A stretch of 64,000 bases of DNA from Spirodela intermedia (GCA_902729315.2 LR746277.1:5523001-5587000); one strand, 5' to 3'; numbered from the stretch's first letter, positions 23,771-37,093 are shown. The notes: generated by a model not told the origin, from the sequence alone. Numbers and translations are program-made.

Positions 23771-24538
23771 AAATCACGTATAGCTTGATGGTGGGTGGGG
23801 GGCGCAACTGAGGAATGGAATTAGGAAGGCCGAGCGAGGCGTCCACGATTTAATGGAGCTGACCCGGGTGGCATTTAGTGGTGCGTGGGTGTGAAAAAAG
23901 CACAGGCGGAAAAATCGGATTTTCGGCGGAAAAAAAAAAGTTTTTTATTCCCGAGATGATGATCTCCCCTCCATTTGTCAAACCTCAGCGTCCGAAATGG
24001 AGTTGACTCCTCGCAACCGACGTTCAGAGAGAGAGAGAGAGAGAGAGAGTATTCATTCAACTCTACTTGCGGACCTCCGGGGTTGAATTCATCACCCTAA
24101 TCTCGCCCATGGATTTTTCTTTGTTTGTGTGTATATATGCTGTGCAAGTATTGAGGCCCCCCTATGATATAACTCTTCCAGGTTTCCTCTTTCGTCGTCG
24201 CGTCGCTCAGGGAGGAAGGGGGGGAACTACTGGTGCGGTGCGTACGGCATCGTTGTGATCCTTTTGCGTCATTTCAACCGTCTCCATCTCTGGATCGCTC
24301 GGAGGTGATTGTTCATCTGCAATCACGGAGCCCTGCCCCGCCGTGGGGGGCCCAAGTCTCGTCCTCCTCCCGCCCCTGTTTTCATCCTGAATCATTCGTC
24401 TTCCTCGTGGAGAGGAGAGCACCGCGGATCGTCTTACTTCCCTTCCCCCAATCTCCATTCGAGCGTCGTCACCTTGGCCTCCACAAACCCTGGTGCTGCC
24501 CTCTGCTTTAGTCGACGACCGTAGAAGACTAATTGAGG
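23493..24538. other. CAC2 3' region and UBP1 leader
   Basis: A GCCA tetranucleotide run follows the CAC2 stop (23508-23537). A CT run lies at about 23738-23769 and a GA run at about 24025-24048. From about 24.2 kb the sequence becomes GC-rich and pyrimidine-rich, as expected for the UBP1 5' UTR. No other gene is seen. Confidence 0.5.
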
Positions 24539-27500
24539 ATGGATCAGAGGTATAAACTGCAGCAGGCGCTGATGCAGCAGGCCATGTTCCAGCAGCAGCA
24601 GCAGCAGCAGCAGCTTTACCAGTCCGGCGTCCTCGCGGCCGCCATGTCGCAGGTCAGGGATTCTCTAGCAGGCCCGCGTCCTCGCTGCCGTCATCTGTTT
24701 TCTCGATTGTTATTTTTCGTCTGTGGATCTCTACAAAACCATGGTTATTCGGGTCGTCGTGCTCGTGCTGAATTCTTTGTATCCCAGACATTCTTTGCAT
24801 TCCAACCTTATCTTTCCTTGTTCATATAGCTCTTTGTCAGTGCGTGTCTCGTTCGGAATGCAGGCATTTTAGATTTTTTTTCTTGTTCTTCGGTTTGTCC
24901 GTCCTGATCTTTCTTCTGATTTTTTATTAGAAGAGAAATTTAAGCGTTAAAGGCCCGCGCCTCTTTAATGTCCCGAATATTTTAGAGTAATTTTGTTCCA
25001 AAATCTCCCGTCGTCAATTATTGTCGCCTATTTTTTTCATTGGTTGCAGTTTTTCTTAATAAGACTTAAAGAGGATTTTCATTAGTCTACCTGGAACACG
25101 ACCTGTTCTTTCTAATTGCCTTAGTGCATGGATGACGACTCAGAAATGTTGGATGGACTTATTTTATAAATTGTAGCTCATATTTGGCCGGTGTACGATA
25201 TGAAACTTTGTTGTTCCCATGCTTCTTTGTTTAGACTTCCAAAGCATTTCGGGCAGTTACTTCATGTGCTGTTGGATTCTACTCGTCGCCATTTCTACCT
25301 GAGGCACTTGGTGTTATGGGTTCTGTTTCTCAATTTTCTACTTTTGTGTTTTGCAGATGGAGCCTGCTCCAAGTGGAAATCTTCCCCCTGGATTTGATTC
25401 TTCTTCATGCCGCAGTGTGTGAGTGTTTTTTAGCATTTCCTTTGTCACGTTCCATCTCTTTTTTAATTGTTTTATCATGTTTGCTCAAGTATGTGGAGTA
25501 TTTCTTATGACACTTTCCACTTGCGAGGTTCAACACCCACATTTTAGTTTTCTTCTTACTGGGTTTTTTTTTTGTGTTTTGCATTTTGGGGAATCCATTT
25601 TTTATCATATTCGTTTTTGTCACTGCTTAAGCATTTGACGTTGGGCCATTTCTAAAAAAGATGCATACTTTATGCACATTCGTTTATGCATGTTTTCTAA
25701 AAAAAGATGCTTACTTTTCATTATCCGTGTTTGCTATATTTGATATTCTAAAACTTTATGCTTGTCAGATACATCGGTAACATTCATCCCAATGTCACTG
25801 AGAGCCTTCTCGCAGAGGTTTTTCAAAGTATTGGTCCACTTGAAGGATGCAAGCTTATCCAAAAGGAAAAGGTTGGATCGCTAGTTGGAGAATTCTTCTT
25901 TGTGTCGAGCATTCCTTTCATCAAATTGTGGGACAAATTTTTAACTTCAAAATATTTCTTTTGGCTTTTTACAGAGCTTTTATGCATTTATGTAGCCGAC
26001 CCATCTTTCATCACGGTCTCAAACACTTTGCAATAATAATTTTTCTTCTCTTATTTATTGCATCCATAATTGTTTGTCAATGTTGTAATTTGCATTCTTT
26101 ATCTGGCCTAAGATGGTTTCCCTGCAAACCACGGTGAGATGTGGGTCAACACAGTTGTAGAAAAAGGGAAATGGATGAGAATCAAAGAGTAACAGTGCGG
26201 TAGATGGCTACGGAAATAAAACAAGAACTGATCTCGGTAATGAGAAAGCCTTTGAGATGGCAGATCAACCCGCCAAAATAATCATAACCTAGGTTTTGAG
26301 TTGGTAGGTTTTCCACACATCTCCCCCTCGCCCATCCTCGAAGTTTGCATATGTCTGCAAACCGTAGAATCTGAAATTATCCAGGACAAAAATGATTGAA
26401 TCATCACTAGCCTATTTTGATGTGGCCCCAATTTGGTGGCTGGCGAGAGGTTGGATTAAGTTAAACTTTAGAACGATCAACGGAAAAAGACCAAATCTCG
26501 GTCGTGCTGTTTAGTTTCTGGGAAGAACCCTACTATTTTGGGAAACAATATTGAAGAGTCATGCTTATGGTTCGCTGATGGAGGACATAGGAAAAAGAAA
26601 AGAAGGAAAATAAAAGGAAACACCTGGATTTTCTTGGGATTGAGTTGGATTATGAGGAAAGTCAAATTGACTAGATGGGGAGAGGAGGTGAGATCTGTCT
26701 ATCAAGCGAGTCTCTTGGAGGAAGTTAAAGACTGCAGTTGTTTAATTCCATTTGAGACATTAACATGCATACTAGCCGTGCTATATTATAAAAAGTAATA
26801 ACTGAATAGGATTTGTGCATCTTTCTGGAATCAGTTTTTTGGAGGTGATTACGAAGAGTTTGGTTGGTCATGCTTGACAACATGACCCTCCTTAGTGGAC
26901 GCCTCGCATATGGGGTGTACTAATGAATCACCTAGCGAGCCTTATTGTCTTGGAGCTTTGTTTCACTAAATCTTGCGTGTCTGCTTTGCTCACGCCGCTG
27001 CTTAAATATCCTCAGAGTGATGCATTCTGCATCAAACTTGAGTATTTTGTTAAATTCTGGCCAAGGACTTGAATGAAATACCACCATGAGAATTCAATAA
27101 TTACTGTATTTGAGGCTTCACAAGGTGTTAAATCTAACCTATTATCATTCTTTGCTTCTTAGTCTTGTCGTACTCATATATGTTTATTTTTCGCAAAAAA
27201 CCGTGGGGTTATCTCATGAAGTGATTAAACTCTCATACTTGTGGCTATCTGTCTACTCTGGCAGTATTTTATGTTATCACGCACTGATGATCCTATGATG
27301 CGGACTTTCATGGTCATATTTCTTTCTTCAGGTCTTTTGTTGTGAAAACGTATGTAGTGTTTGTACATAGAGCCCCGAGTAATTGCTTTGCAATCGCTGG
27401 TTTTGTATTCGGTCAAAGCCAGGTTAATTTTTAAATGATAGATATAATCTTTTATTTTTTGTGCACACTAAAAAAGTTGGAGTGAGGTTTCCATTTATCT

Positions 27501-30285
27501 GATTTTCTTGGGGTTTTCATGAGAGAGATAGCTGACAATTTTTGTTTAATTGGCAGTCTTCGTTTGGGTTTGTTGACTACCATGACAGGAGGTCTGCTGC
27601 ACTTGCAATCATGACTCTACATGGGCGTCAGCTGTACTGATTCCTGTCTTAACCTGTGTGCGAAATGATTGATCATTTTTTCCCGAAAAGTTTGGGATTT
27701 TATGCCACTTATCTTCTCTTAATGTATCAGAGGAAATCCCCCTAGGTTGCCACTGAGCGTCTATTGCAATTTCCTTGCAGATATGGTCAAGCAATAAAAG
27801 TGAATTGGGCATATGCTAGCGGCCAAAGGGAAGATACATCAGGTCATGGTTTTCATCTGTTGTTTTGTATTTGGATTTGATTCCTTCATTTATCAGAAAG
27901 ACAGTTCTTTTTTGTGACGTTTTTTACATTGTTATAATGTTCTCAGGCCATTTCAATGTTTTTATTGGAGATCTAAGTTCTGAAGTCACAGATGCAACAC
28001 TTTATGCATGTTTCTCAGTATACCCAAGCTGTTCGTGAGTTTCTGCTTGCTCTTGCTGACCAATTGCTTTGCTCCAATCTCAATTTTGAGTTGGAAAATT
28101 TCTCTTTGATATCCAATTCATGTGCTGCTAAACTGGATGTGTTCGTCTTACAATATCTGGCTTTCTAGGTTATTTCATTATTCTGTTTTTTGTATGTAGT
28201 GATGCACGAGTTATGTGGGATCACAAGACTGGACGCTCCAGAGGCTATGGCTTTGTTTCTTTTCGAAACCAAGAGGTAGCCTTGACCCAGGAATAGGATG
28301 ATTTAAATTGATTAAACAGCCTGCCAGCTATTTGTGGTCAATATCTCGCAGAAGAATTTATAAAATTTGAATTCAAAATCTATGAAAGTTTCAGTATTGA
28401 TATCATGCCCATGGCTTTATTACGAGACATAAATTTCCTATTCCGTTACCTTCTCTTCATTGTTAGACGCTCTTATCATTATGGACCGTACGCTTTTGAC
28501 CCAAGTGACCCTGAACTTATTCACCAACAAAATCCTAACTATTCTATAGTGTCTATCAATTCACAACTTTGTGGGAAAAGAACCCTGGAAGTGTGCTGAT
28601 TGTTCTCCTGCTGGCAGGCTTTTTACAGCCTGTCTGATACATGGAAGGAAAGCCAGAGAAAACAACTTTTACTTTTTACCGTAAATGCTAGTGAAAACAC
28701 CTCTCAGTGATAAGCGATGATAGAAAGAGCCTTCCCGATCCTCCCAATGCAATTTTCTGAAAGCTTATTGAACTACATGTGTGGAAATCTCAGTTGAAAA
28801 TCTTCATATCTTTTTATTTCTCATTGTGGCTAGATGGTTGCGTTCTTAAAATGTGCTGTGCCATCTTACTTTATTTTCTCGTTGTGTTGATTTTTCAGGA
28901 TGCTCAGAGTGCCATAAACGACATGAATGGTAAGAAACTAGCAATTTTTGTTTTCATGTGATTGCTTGGCTATTTTTTCCATCCGTACTTTCCACTCGCC
29001 GTGGTAATTAAAAATGTAGTACTAATTGGAGTTGAGTATATCATGAACAGTGGCGAAAACCCCGGAACAGTATGCAGAGGAAAAACTCTTCTCGTTTTCA
29101 CATAGATGACTATTATGTACAAGTACCAGGGTCACAGAACAAGGAAACTACCGAACAACTAGGAAACCGTGACTCTAGGAAAATCAACCAAAAAACTTGG
29201 AAACGGTCCAACTACAAACTGAACTCCTAATTATACGTTCCTTCCCACAAGGTACCGTTCCCCCTTAAATGGGTGGCAGAATATCAAATTAAAACTGTGG
29301 TTGTGAGGAGCCAGATGCATGTCTTCCGATGACCAAACTGCATATATGTTCGTTTTTCGCTACAAGAGGTTGTTCAAATGCTCGTCATTAAACCGCTACT
29401 TGAGTTATTTTAGAAAAAGGATGGATGGGAGATTTGTGTGTGAAATGATGCATGTGAGAGAGTGGACTTTCCCCTGATGATGCGAAGTCGACATTCTTAG
29501 CTTATTCTCTATTTATCTCAATGTTGGCAGTGTAATGCTTGCGGCGCACTTGTCATTACCGTGGTGCCTGTTTGCCCAACATTCTTTGACAGACAATGTT
29601 TCGTGCTCCACAGGTAAATGGCTTGGGAATAGACAAATCAGATGCAACTGGGCGACTAAGGGTGCTGGTGAAGACAAGCAAAGTGATGAAAACCAAAATT
29701 CCGTTGTGTTAACCGCTGGAAGCTCAGGCAAGTATTTCATCTTTCATGTGACAGACATTCGATTCCGTGAAGCGAGCTAGTCATGAATTCAGATCATCAT
29801 TAAATCGCCCAACCAAGGTATCCGAAGTTCATAATAGCCGACGGCCAATGATCGATCAGATCCTCTCGTATTTATCTTCTCGGTTCTTCTGATAGATGTT
29901 GTACAAGTCCTCTGTTTACTTCTTTGCCACAAATCAACTGCGCACTATTGATGGGATACGAGTAGAGCCAGGTTCATTCTACCCCAATCCATTTTCTCTC
30001 ACCTATATTTAGGCGATCGCCACTTCTCGCCATCGTGAAGGCTCGCCCCATGGGATCTGGGCTCTGCTTTGTGCTCAGGGTTCGGTGGGTATCTGCTGTG
30101 AGGTTGACAACTGCTCCATCTCCACGTAGTTATGCTCCTGAGTAGCGATTTTTCTTTCTGCGGTGGAATATTGCCGGCAGAGAATTAAAACTCTCTAGGG
30201 TTCTTCGACTTATCTCTCATGACGTTCTTGATTCATATACTTTTTTCCAGGCATCATGAGACATTCCTATTCATATAGACGTTCA

Positions 30286-30316
<31 letters not shown>

Positions 30317-31228
30317 TATGCTCTTTCTCCCAAACATCTCCAGCCATCATGCGATGGGCAGCATGCATACAGATTGACGTCACTCTCTCCCTTGGAACAT
30401 ATGGAATGATTGAGCTGTATCCCTCCTATTGGCCACCTAGTCTATCCTTCGAAGCCGCTTTCTACTCCCCACTCCCAATTGGAACCCCTGGGGACTAGCT
30501 TGGAGCTACTGCCCGGCCATTTCTTCCCTCTCAATCTCATCTGGTGCAGAGTGCTTCTCAGTAAACAGGTAAGAAGAACCTTCACACGAGCGCGGGTGCA
30601 GAAGGGCAACCGTGCTGCTGCCCACTGAGAGGGGAACCGAAAGGAGTAAGCTTTAGCCTTCCCCATCCGAGGTCCTCTTCAGAAGAGGGTTGAGCACTGT
30701 GATTGCATACCAGATCCATCCCCTTCTCTGCCATCATTCGCAAGTGGAATGAATGAGCGTCGTTTTCTTTCTGTTTCGGTTTTCCCTCTCCTGCCGGCTA
30801 CTGAGGGATTGACTCTTCTTTGAGATTTTCTTCATTTCTCTTTGGCTCAGATGGAGGTCAGGAAGCTTCAAGTGAGGCCCCCGAGAATAATCCGGCCTAC
30901 ACAACTGTGTACGTCGGGAACCTGGCCCACGAGGTAATCTCTGTTTCGACTGTCCTGTCACCCCTTTGAAGAACCCTACTTCACCCTCTTGGGAGACGCT
31001 GGAGTTTGACCTGTGCTTTCCTCATGTGAGTTGATTTCTTCCAGGTCACCCAGCCGGAGCTCCACCGGCAGTTCCACGCTCTCGGGGCAGGCGTCATCGA
31101 GGAAGTCCGCATACAGAGGGAGAAGGGCTTCGGCTTCGTGAGATACCGCATCCACGAAGAGGCCGCATTGGCCATCCAAGCGGCCAACGGGCGCATCGTC
31201 TGCGGGAAGTCGATGAAGGTCAGCAGGC

Positions 31229-31280
<52 letters not shown>

Positions 31281-31573
31281 CACGCATCCTTGTGCTTCAG
31301 TGCTCCTGGGGCAACCGGCCGACTCCCCCCGGCACGGTGTCGAATCCGCTGCCGCCGCCGCCGGCGGGGCCGCCGCTGCAGCTCCTGCCACCAACGGCCG
31401 GCTCGACCAACCGGGGGGGGGGCTACACGGCGTCTGAGCTGTTGGCCTACCAGCGCCAGCTCGCCCTGGCTCAGGCGGCCGCCGGGCCCTTGGCCTCACA
31501 GGCCTCCCCCGGGCTCGGCTCCGGCAGCTCCCTGGCCCTCTACGACGGCTATCCAATCAACTACTACCACTGA
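24539..31573 (+). CDS. UBP1: UBP1-type oligouridylate-binding protein (three RRMs)
   Basis: Plant relative of TIA-1 that binds U-rich RNA, acts in pre-mRNA splicing and 3' UTR stability, and enters stress granules. Twelve coding exons: 24539-24652, 25357-25418, 25769-25871, 27557-27633, 27781-27842, 27947-28034, 28200-28275, 28899-28929, 29614-29727, 30851-30933, 31045-31218 and 31301-31573, giving 418 residues. An N-terminal Gln run (residues 18-25) is followed by RRM1 (about 59-131; [14 protein letters not shown]), RRM2 (about 141-213; [14 protein letters not shown]) and RRM3 (about 261-331; [14 protein letters not shown]), then a Pro-rich and Gln/Ala-rich tail ending YPINYYH. All six RNP motifs are intact. 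The intron after exon 9 starts with GC (CTCAG|GCAAGT); the flanking protein sequence joins correctly across it. RBP45/47 proteins also have three RRMs, but the tail and RRM3 fit UBP1 better. Confidence 0.95.
29728..29733 (+). other. GC-AG intron donor of UBP1
   Basis: GCAAGT follows the exon end CTCAG. No GT nearby keeps the frame into the conserved [14 protein letters not shown] segment of exon 10. The extended match to the consensus (AG|GCAAGT) is typical of functional GC donors. Confidence 0.8.
30286..30320. repeat. (TA)n-rich microsatellite in UBP1 intron 9
   Basis: A run of TATA repeats with one GTA interruption. It lies inside the 1.1 kb GC-AG intron. Confidence 0.8.
31235..31276. repeat. 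(CT)n microsatellite in UBP1 intron 11
   Basis: Fills half of the 82-bp intron and replaces the polypyrimidine tract region, 24 bp before exon 12. Confidence 0.92.
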
Positions 31574-31896
31574 GCCGCCGCAGGTCAGTCAGGTCACCAT
31601 CCTCCCTCCCTCCGATGGTTTCCGAGTTTTGTCCATGGACTCTGTCTGATTCAGTAGTCTCCGTTGACTGGACGATGTAGTCTCCCTGAGAACCTGAAGG
31701 TTCTTCATTTATTTTCTTGGTGTAACCGCAGTATGTGATCTGTAAGTTGAGATGTGCCGCCGCCTGGGGCGGGAACCGATGAACGGGCGTGAAGCTTTTT
31801 CCACGGGACCTCCCTCCGTCTCTCTTCACTCTTTTCTTTCTTTCTTTCTTTCATGTGATTGATTGCCCGGATGCGAGGTCCCCTTTCAGCTCCCCG

Positions 31897-31936
<40 letters not shown>

Positions 31937-32339
31937 TAAAACCCATGATACATTTATAGAACTTCTGAGTTCGTCAGCCGGAAAGCAGAGTCAGGCTGGC
32001 CTCTGCGGAGGGACCGCAGGGGATTGGAGGAGGAAAGATTGAACGGGCTAGGGACGGTCTGTCTGTACAGGAAGCGACGGCGGCTTCCTCGGCCGATGGG
32101 CAGTCAGAAACCTCATCACTCGAGATCCATTTGAATCTACGGGATACAACAGTCTCTGTGCTGCTTCTTCCCGGTAGTCTCTCCTCGCTGGTGGCGGCCA
32201 TTCCTCATTCGCAAAACTCTCTCTCTCTCTCTCTCTCTCCCTCTCTCTCTCTCTCCTATCTCATAAAGCCATCAATCTACGGCTTGAGGGTGAAGGGAGG
32301 GGGGGCTTATTCTCTCCACGTTATCGTCGGAGTTTCCTG
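31574..32339. other. Convergent 3' regions of UBP1 and the FLZ gene
   Basis: Contains a (GA)n run at about 31901-31935 and a (CT)n run at about 32218-32255. No open frame resembles a gene. The two transcripts probably end here, tail to tail. Confidence 0.5.
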
Positions 32340-33630
32340 CTACGCGGCGGCGACGCCGGCGGGGAAGAGCAGCGGGGCGGAGCAGGGGGAGGGGGAGCAG
32401 TCGAGGGCCGCCGGCGCATCCAGCGGGTACTTACTACGCCCTTGCTCCTCGCTGGCTATCTGCCGGCTTCTGCACTCGGCGCTGCAGAAGGCCTTGTCGC
32501 CCCTGTTCCAAGCAAGGAAGACACTCGTGAGCTCCTCCACGTGCCCGACGCCTTCTACCCTCGCCGCCGCCGCCGCTGCCGCGGGTTTCATGAAGGGCGG
32601 AGGGTGGAACCCACAAATCATCAACTTTACCCGACCAGACGGCAATATGTACTATATATCGCGGCTCAGTGAAAAAGAAGAGCGGCTAAAAACCTCAACG
32701 GGAGTTCACAGGCTCAGAAAGGACAGAAAAAATTGCACCAGGGAATCAGAACACAAGCTCTTCGTCGCAGATGCTTTGCGTCGAATAGCAAACAGTATTT
32801 GATGGGTGGATGCATATGGGACCCCGGCCAGATTTTTTTTTAATAAAAAAAGGTGGAATGATGGCTCTTTAATCTGTCTGCGCAGGGACGGAGGAATCCG
32901 TCGGATGATCGATGCTCTTCGGGATGAGTCTCGCGATTTTTTTACCATGTATGTTTTGTATGGAAAACCACGAGGAAGAGTAGAAGATTCGCAGATACTG
33001 GCGGAGAAAGATCGACGACAGGAGGAAGCGTACGATTCACGGGGGAGGAAGCTGTGGGTTCTACCTGTAGATGAAGATGTCGATGCCGTGGAGTGCCCTG
33101 CGGCAGCGGAAACAGCGGCTGAGGAAGTCCTCGGCCGCCGGGGGGAGGGCCGCCGGCGGAGAGTCGAAGAACACCCCCGGGCAGCAGCCCCAGAGATCGC
33201 CGCCGCCGTCGTCCAAGTAGACCCTCTTGCGCACGGTGGACCCCTCGACGTGAGAGATCACGCAGGTGTAGCTCTCCGACATCATCTCCCTCTCCTGCTC
33301 GTCTTCCTCCTCCTCGATCCTCTGGTCCCTCCGCGGAATTCCGATGGCCCCCGAGCGGGCAGAGAAAATCGGGATCGGCTCCGACCGCCGCGGCAGCGCC
33401 GACCTGGGGGTCATCGCGATGGCGGCGGCGCCGCCATGGGAATGGTCCTGCCCGCCGTCGCTCATGGCGGCGACGATCCCCAGACCGACGGCACCCTCGT
33501 ACCCGAAGCTCCTCGCCGTGGGCGAGCGCAAGAAGCTGTCAGCGGCGGCCGGCACGGACGAGAAGGACTCGGCGAGGCCCGCGAGGAGCGAGAGCTTGCT
33601 CACCGGCCGCCGCTGCCCCGCCCCGGTCAT
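32340..33630 (-). CDS. FCS-like zinc finger (FLZ, DUF581) protein
   Basis: FLZ proteins are plant-specific adaptors that bind SnRK1 kinase subunits through their zinc finger and modulate energy and ABA signalling. Two exons, 33065-33630 and 32340-32502, join in frame (Arg codon split AG|G) to 242 residues. The FLZ finger spans the junction at about residues 168-203: FLSRCFRCRRALHG, then DIFIYR|GDKAFCSAECR, with Cys at about 173, 176, 195 and 199 and the diagnostic FCS. The N-terminal half has a Ser-rich start, a short SFGYEGAVGLGIVAA segment shared by many FLZ proteins, and an acidic stretch. One intron inside the finger is typical of this family. The C-terminal 30 residues are Ala/Pro-rich. 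Which FLZ member it is cannot be told. Confidence 0.92.
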
Positions 33631-33949
33631 CTTCTTCCTCTTCCCTACCCTCTCACCTCCCCAATCTCCTCCTCCCCTGTCTTCTTCCCTCCCTCCCCCA
33701 AGAATTCTCTCCCCCGAGGCTGACAGAGGACCACCATAAGGGCCTCTTACCGGGCGAGGGGGCAGAGACCGCCGGATCAGAATCCCCCCTCACGCTCTAA
33801 ATCCATGCAGATCCTGCCGGTGGATGGCGAAACCCAGAGTCCCTGTTCCCCGATTCCCCTCCCCGCGGTAAATCTATATCCTCCCGAGTGCTCTTCCCTG
33901 GCCTGGTTGACTGCCGAAGAGATCACCTTTGCCCACAGAAACATAGGAG

Positions 33950-33986
<37 letters not shown>

Positions 33987-35316
33987 TGGGTGGGAGTAGA
34001 CTACCGTCCCCGGGCCTCGCCGGCGCCGTCACACACAGGGGAGATGAGAGCGACGGCATATAAGCAGCTCCGCCGGTGGCTCCGATGTCCATCAATAAAT
34101 AAATAAATAATTACATAAATACATAAAAATATCTCGGCTTCGTCATCGTCATCCGCTGCTACAGTGGAGACGGAAACCCAGAGAGAGAGAGAGCGACCGC
34201 TCCCTTCCCTCATTTCATCTTCTCGGCCCTACCCGACGGGCGTCTCGATCGGTGGCGGCGCTGCCACCAGCGCCTATTCTTCATTTCTCATTTTCTTGGG
34301 GGGGTCTCCACAAAAAGACTCCGCCGCCCACGGTCTCGTCCCGCTGACGTGGCCTCATTTTCTGGGATCACACGGCCAACGGCTACGATCTGACATCCTC
34401 GGCCGGTTCCTTCGACTTCCGTTGATATCCACCGTACAGCTGGCACGGAAGTCGCGGTCAATGTCTCTGGACCTTTTTTCCGTTTAAATACGCGTGAATT
34501 TGTACAGAAAATCGATGTGGCGGATGTGTGGGGCCCACAGTGGGGATTTATTGACTTCGAACGGAAAAAAATGGACGGCGGACGGGGAGCGTTGACATGT
34601 GGGTCTTGTGGCTGGGACAGACCCCGGATTTAACCTCAGAAAGGCAAGAGGGGGAGATGCGCAATGACGTCACTTTCTGTGCGGAATGAATGATCCATCT
34701 CGAGCCTTCTCCCTCTTAATTCTTCCACCATGATCACATGCTCCGCCCCGGTGATGATCGCGGGGTGCCGCCGGCGGCGGCGGCACCATCCGTTTCTTTA
34801 CTCTTTTCAGCTTTTCCGCTCTCCAACTCATTCGAAAGCGCGAGCCATCAAGTTTACGTTTTTATCGGGGGACGGGAGGTGATGCGTGTGAAGATGGACC
34901 ACGAAGGGCACGCCGTCCCCATGAATCCGGCAAGCTTTTGAGAGCGGCCGGGGAGAGGAAGGAGCGAAGGATGGGGAGAAGGTGCTTGATTGGAGCGAGA
35001 AAGAAGAATAAAGAAGAATAAAGAGGGAGAGGGACCCCCACGCACACCCTTCCAATCATTCAATCGCGGCTCTCGGAGAGGAAGAAGACGCCGGCCGTCG
35101 CCGCACATTCCGTGACGGCGTTGCCTCGACGGCGGGCGCGGGAGGGGCTGGGGGGGGGAGGGTGACGAAGGGCTGCTGTGATTGGGACGGCGGGGGGCTT
35201 CTCAGGGCCCGAATTCTCCTCCCGACGGGATGCTTAGCGGGCTTCGAGGAATAAGTCGGAATTGTCCAGCTCATTTGATCCCGACGAGTCGAGGTATCGA
35301 CGACAGATTCACGTAC

Positions 35317-35380
35317 AGATAGATAGATAGATAGATCGATCGATCGATCGATCGATCGATAGATAGATAGATAGATAGAA
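35317..35380. repeat. Compound (GATA)n(GATC)n(GATA)n microsatellite
   Basis: GATA units flank about six GATC units. GATC is self-complementary, so the centre is fully palindromic. Confidence 0.9.
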
Positions 35381-36738
35381 AGAGGGAGAGAGAGAGATTC
35401 GTCCGCGACTGGGACAAGGGATGCCGTCAACGTCCACCCGAGAGAGTAGCGACAAGGTGGAGAAAGGTTCACGTCTCCCCTGCCGGGCATCAGGGTTGCC
35501 CAGCCAGAAAGGAATCTACTATAATGCACTTGGAGCTCACGCGAGAACATGCACCACTGAAACCACGGGTAGAGAGAGGGACATAGCGAGAGAGAGGGAG
35601 AGGGGAGTGATCGTCTCGCTTTTGGGTGTCAATGGAGGAGAGCTTTGCTGGGGGGAGGGGCAGGAGCCCGGGCTTGATCTCTGACATCAATAAATGCCGG
35701 CGGTGCAGTGGCGCGGCTCTGCTTCGCCGGAGGAGGAGATGGCGCCAGAGAAAGATGGAGAAGAGGGCCATTCTTGCCCCGCGGGGCGAGCGGTTTGCGT
35801 CATGCGTCCTATGTGACAAGACGGCTGACATCGCCACACGAGCGGCCACCCATTCAGGAACACCCGTGGATTTGACTCGACTGCGCGTCAGATACCTCCC
35901 TCCTTGAACACGTTGCAGAGAAAAACTCCGAGAGAGAGAGAGAGAGGATGGGGACGGTGCCGAGTTTTGTTGCACGTATTAAAGATGAAATGGTCGGTGG
36001 TCGTTCTCTCTGCCCGCCGGGTCAGAGAGGTTCCCAAGGGCGAGGGGGAGCGTCGGGAATTGAACGCGGTCGAGGATGGCAGAAGGCTCGAAGAGGACAG
36101 GGGGTGCGAAGATCTGAACGACGCAACGGCTCCTCTGTCCTCTGGGTCTCTCTCTCTCTCTCTCTCTCGCTCGCTCTCGCTTCGCGGGGTCCCCTCTCTC
36201 CTGCTTCCTTGTATCTGTGGGGGCTTTCTTCCTCACCATGCCGTCGTGCCGACACCCCCTCCCACTTCTCCCCCTCCCCCTACCGATTAGAAAAGATGGT
36301 CTGGTCTTGTGTCTCGCAATCAATGAGAGGGGACGGCTGACCAATGACGCCTGCTTTCTGCGGGGTGCCCGTCCCCGTTACAGTGGCCGGCCGGCTACTT
36401 CTACCGAGTTCCCCTTGCCGGCCGTACGAGAAGAGACGGCCGAATTCGTGGGCTACCATAATCCGCTTCGGTTCCCTCTGGTTTCTTCCAAAATCCACAA
36501 AAACATTGCGAACACAACGTGGACCTACCGGTTTCAGCTGTCAGTGAAGAGCACGGTGAGAGCAAGAGAGAGACGGCGGGGCGCGCGGGGAGGAGAGGAA
36601 GACGACGAGGACCGAGCCATGCAATGCCTGTCTTCAGAGGGAGCCCAGGCAGCACATGGTTGACGAGCCACAATAGGCACGGCAGACAAACTGGTTTAGG
36701 GTTTCTTAGTCCAGGAGGAGGAGGGCCACACAGCTTCC

Positions 36739-36779
36739 GGTCGGATAACGTCAACGGCCACGAGCGACGTTATCCGACC
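36739..36779. repeat. Perfect 14-bp inverted repeat with 13-nt spacer
   Basis: GGTCGGATAACGTC at 36739-36752 is exactly mirrored at 36766-36779. The arms contain GATAA and ACGT cores, motifs of light and bZIP sites, but no nearby gene is recognised. Confidence 0.8.
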
Positions 36780-37045
36780 CTCCATTTCGGGAATAGAGGA
36801 CCACCGAGAGGGGGGGGGGGGAGAGTGGGAGGTGCTCTGAGCACGACGGCCGCCCTCGACGGCGACGTGCCCTGAGAGGGAGCCATCCATGGAGAGGGCA
36901 GGAGCTCGCTCGCCTCCCCCGGGCCCATCCTTCCTGGCCCACCACGCCATAACAGGGAAATGAGCATGCTTTTCAGACGTCGGGCCATGACCTTTCAGAG
37001 CACCCTCTGGACATGGATGGATACAGAAAATATGATCTTCTTGCT

Positions 37046-37093
37046 CCCCGGGCCATTATCTCAACCTGTAGCCCCGGACCATTATCTCAACCT
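37046..37093 (+). repeat. 22-bp direct repeat, two copies
   Basis: 37046-37067 and 37072-37093 differ at one base and share CCATTATCTCAACCT. The spacer is 4 bp. Confidence 0.85.

Noticed and set aside
26100-26480. Possible transposon remnant in UBP1 intron 3
   Set aside because: The sequence has a few LTR-like phrases but I found no second copy, terminal repeats or coding remnant in the window.
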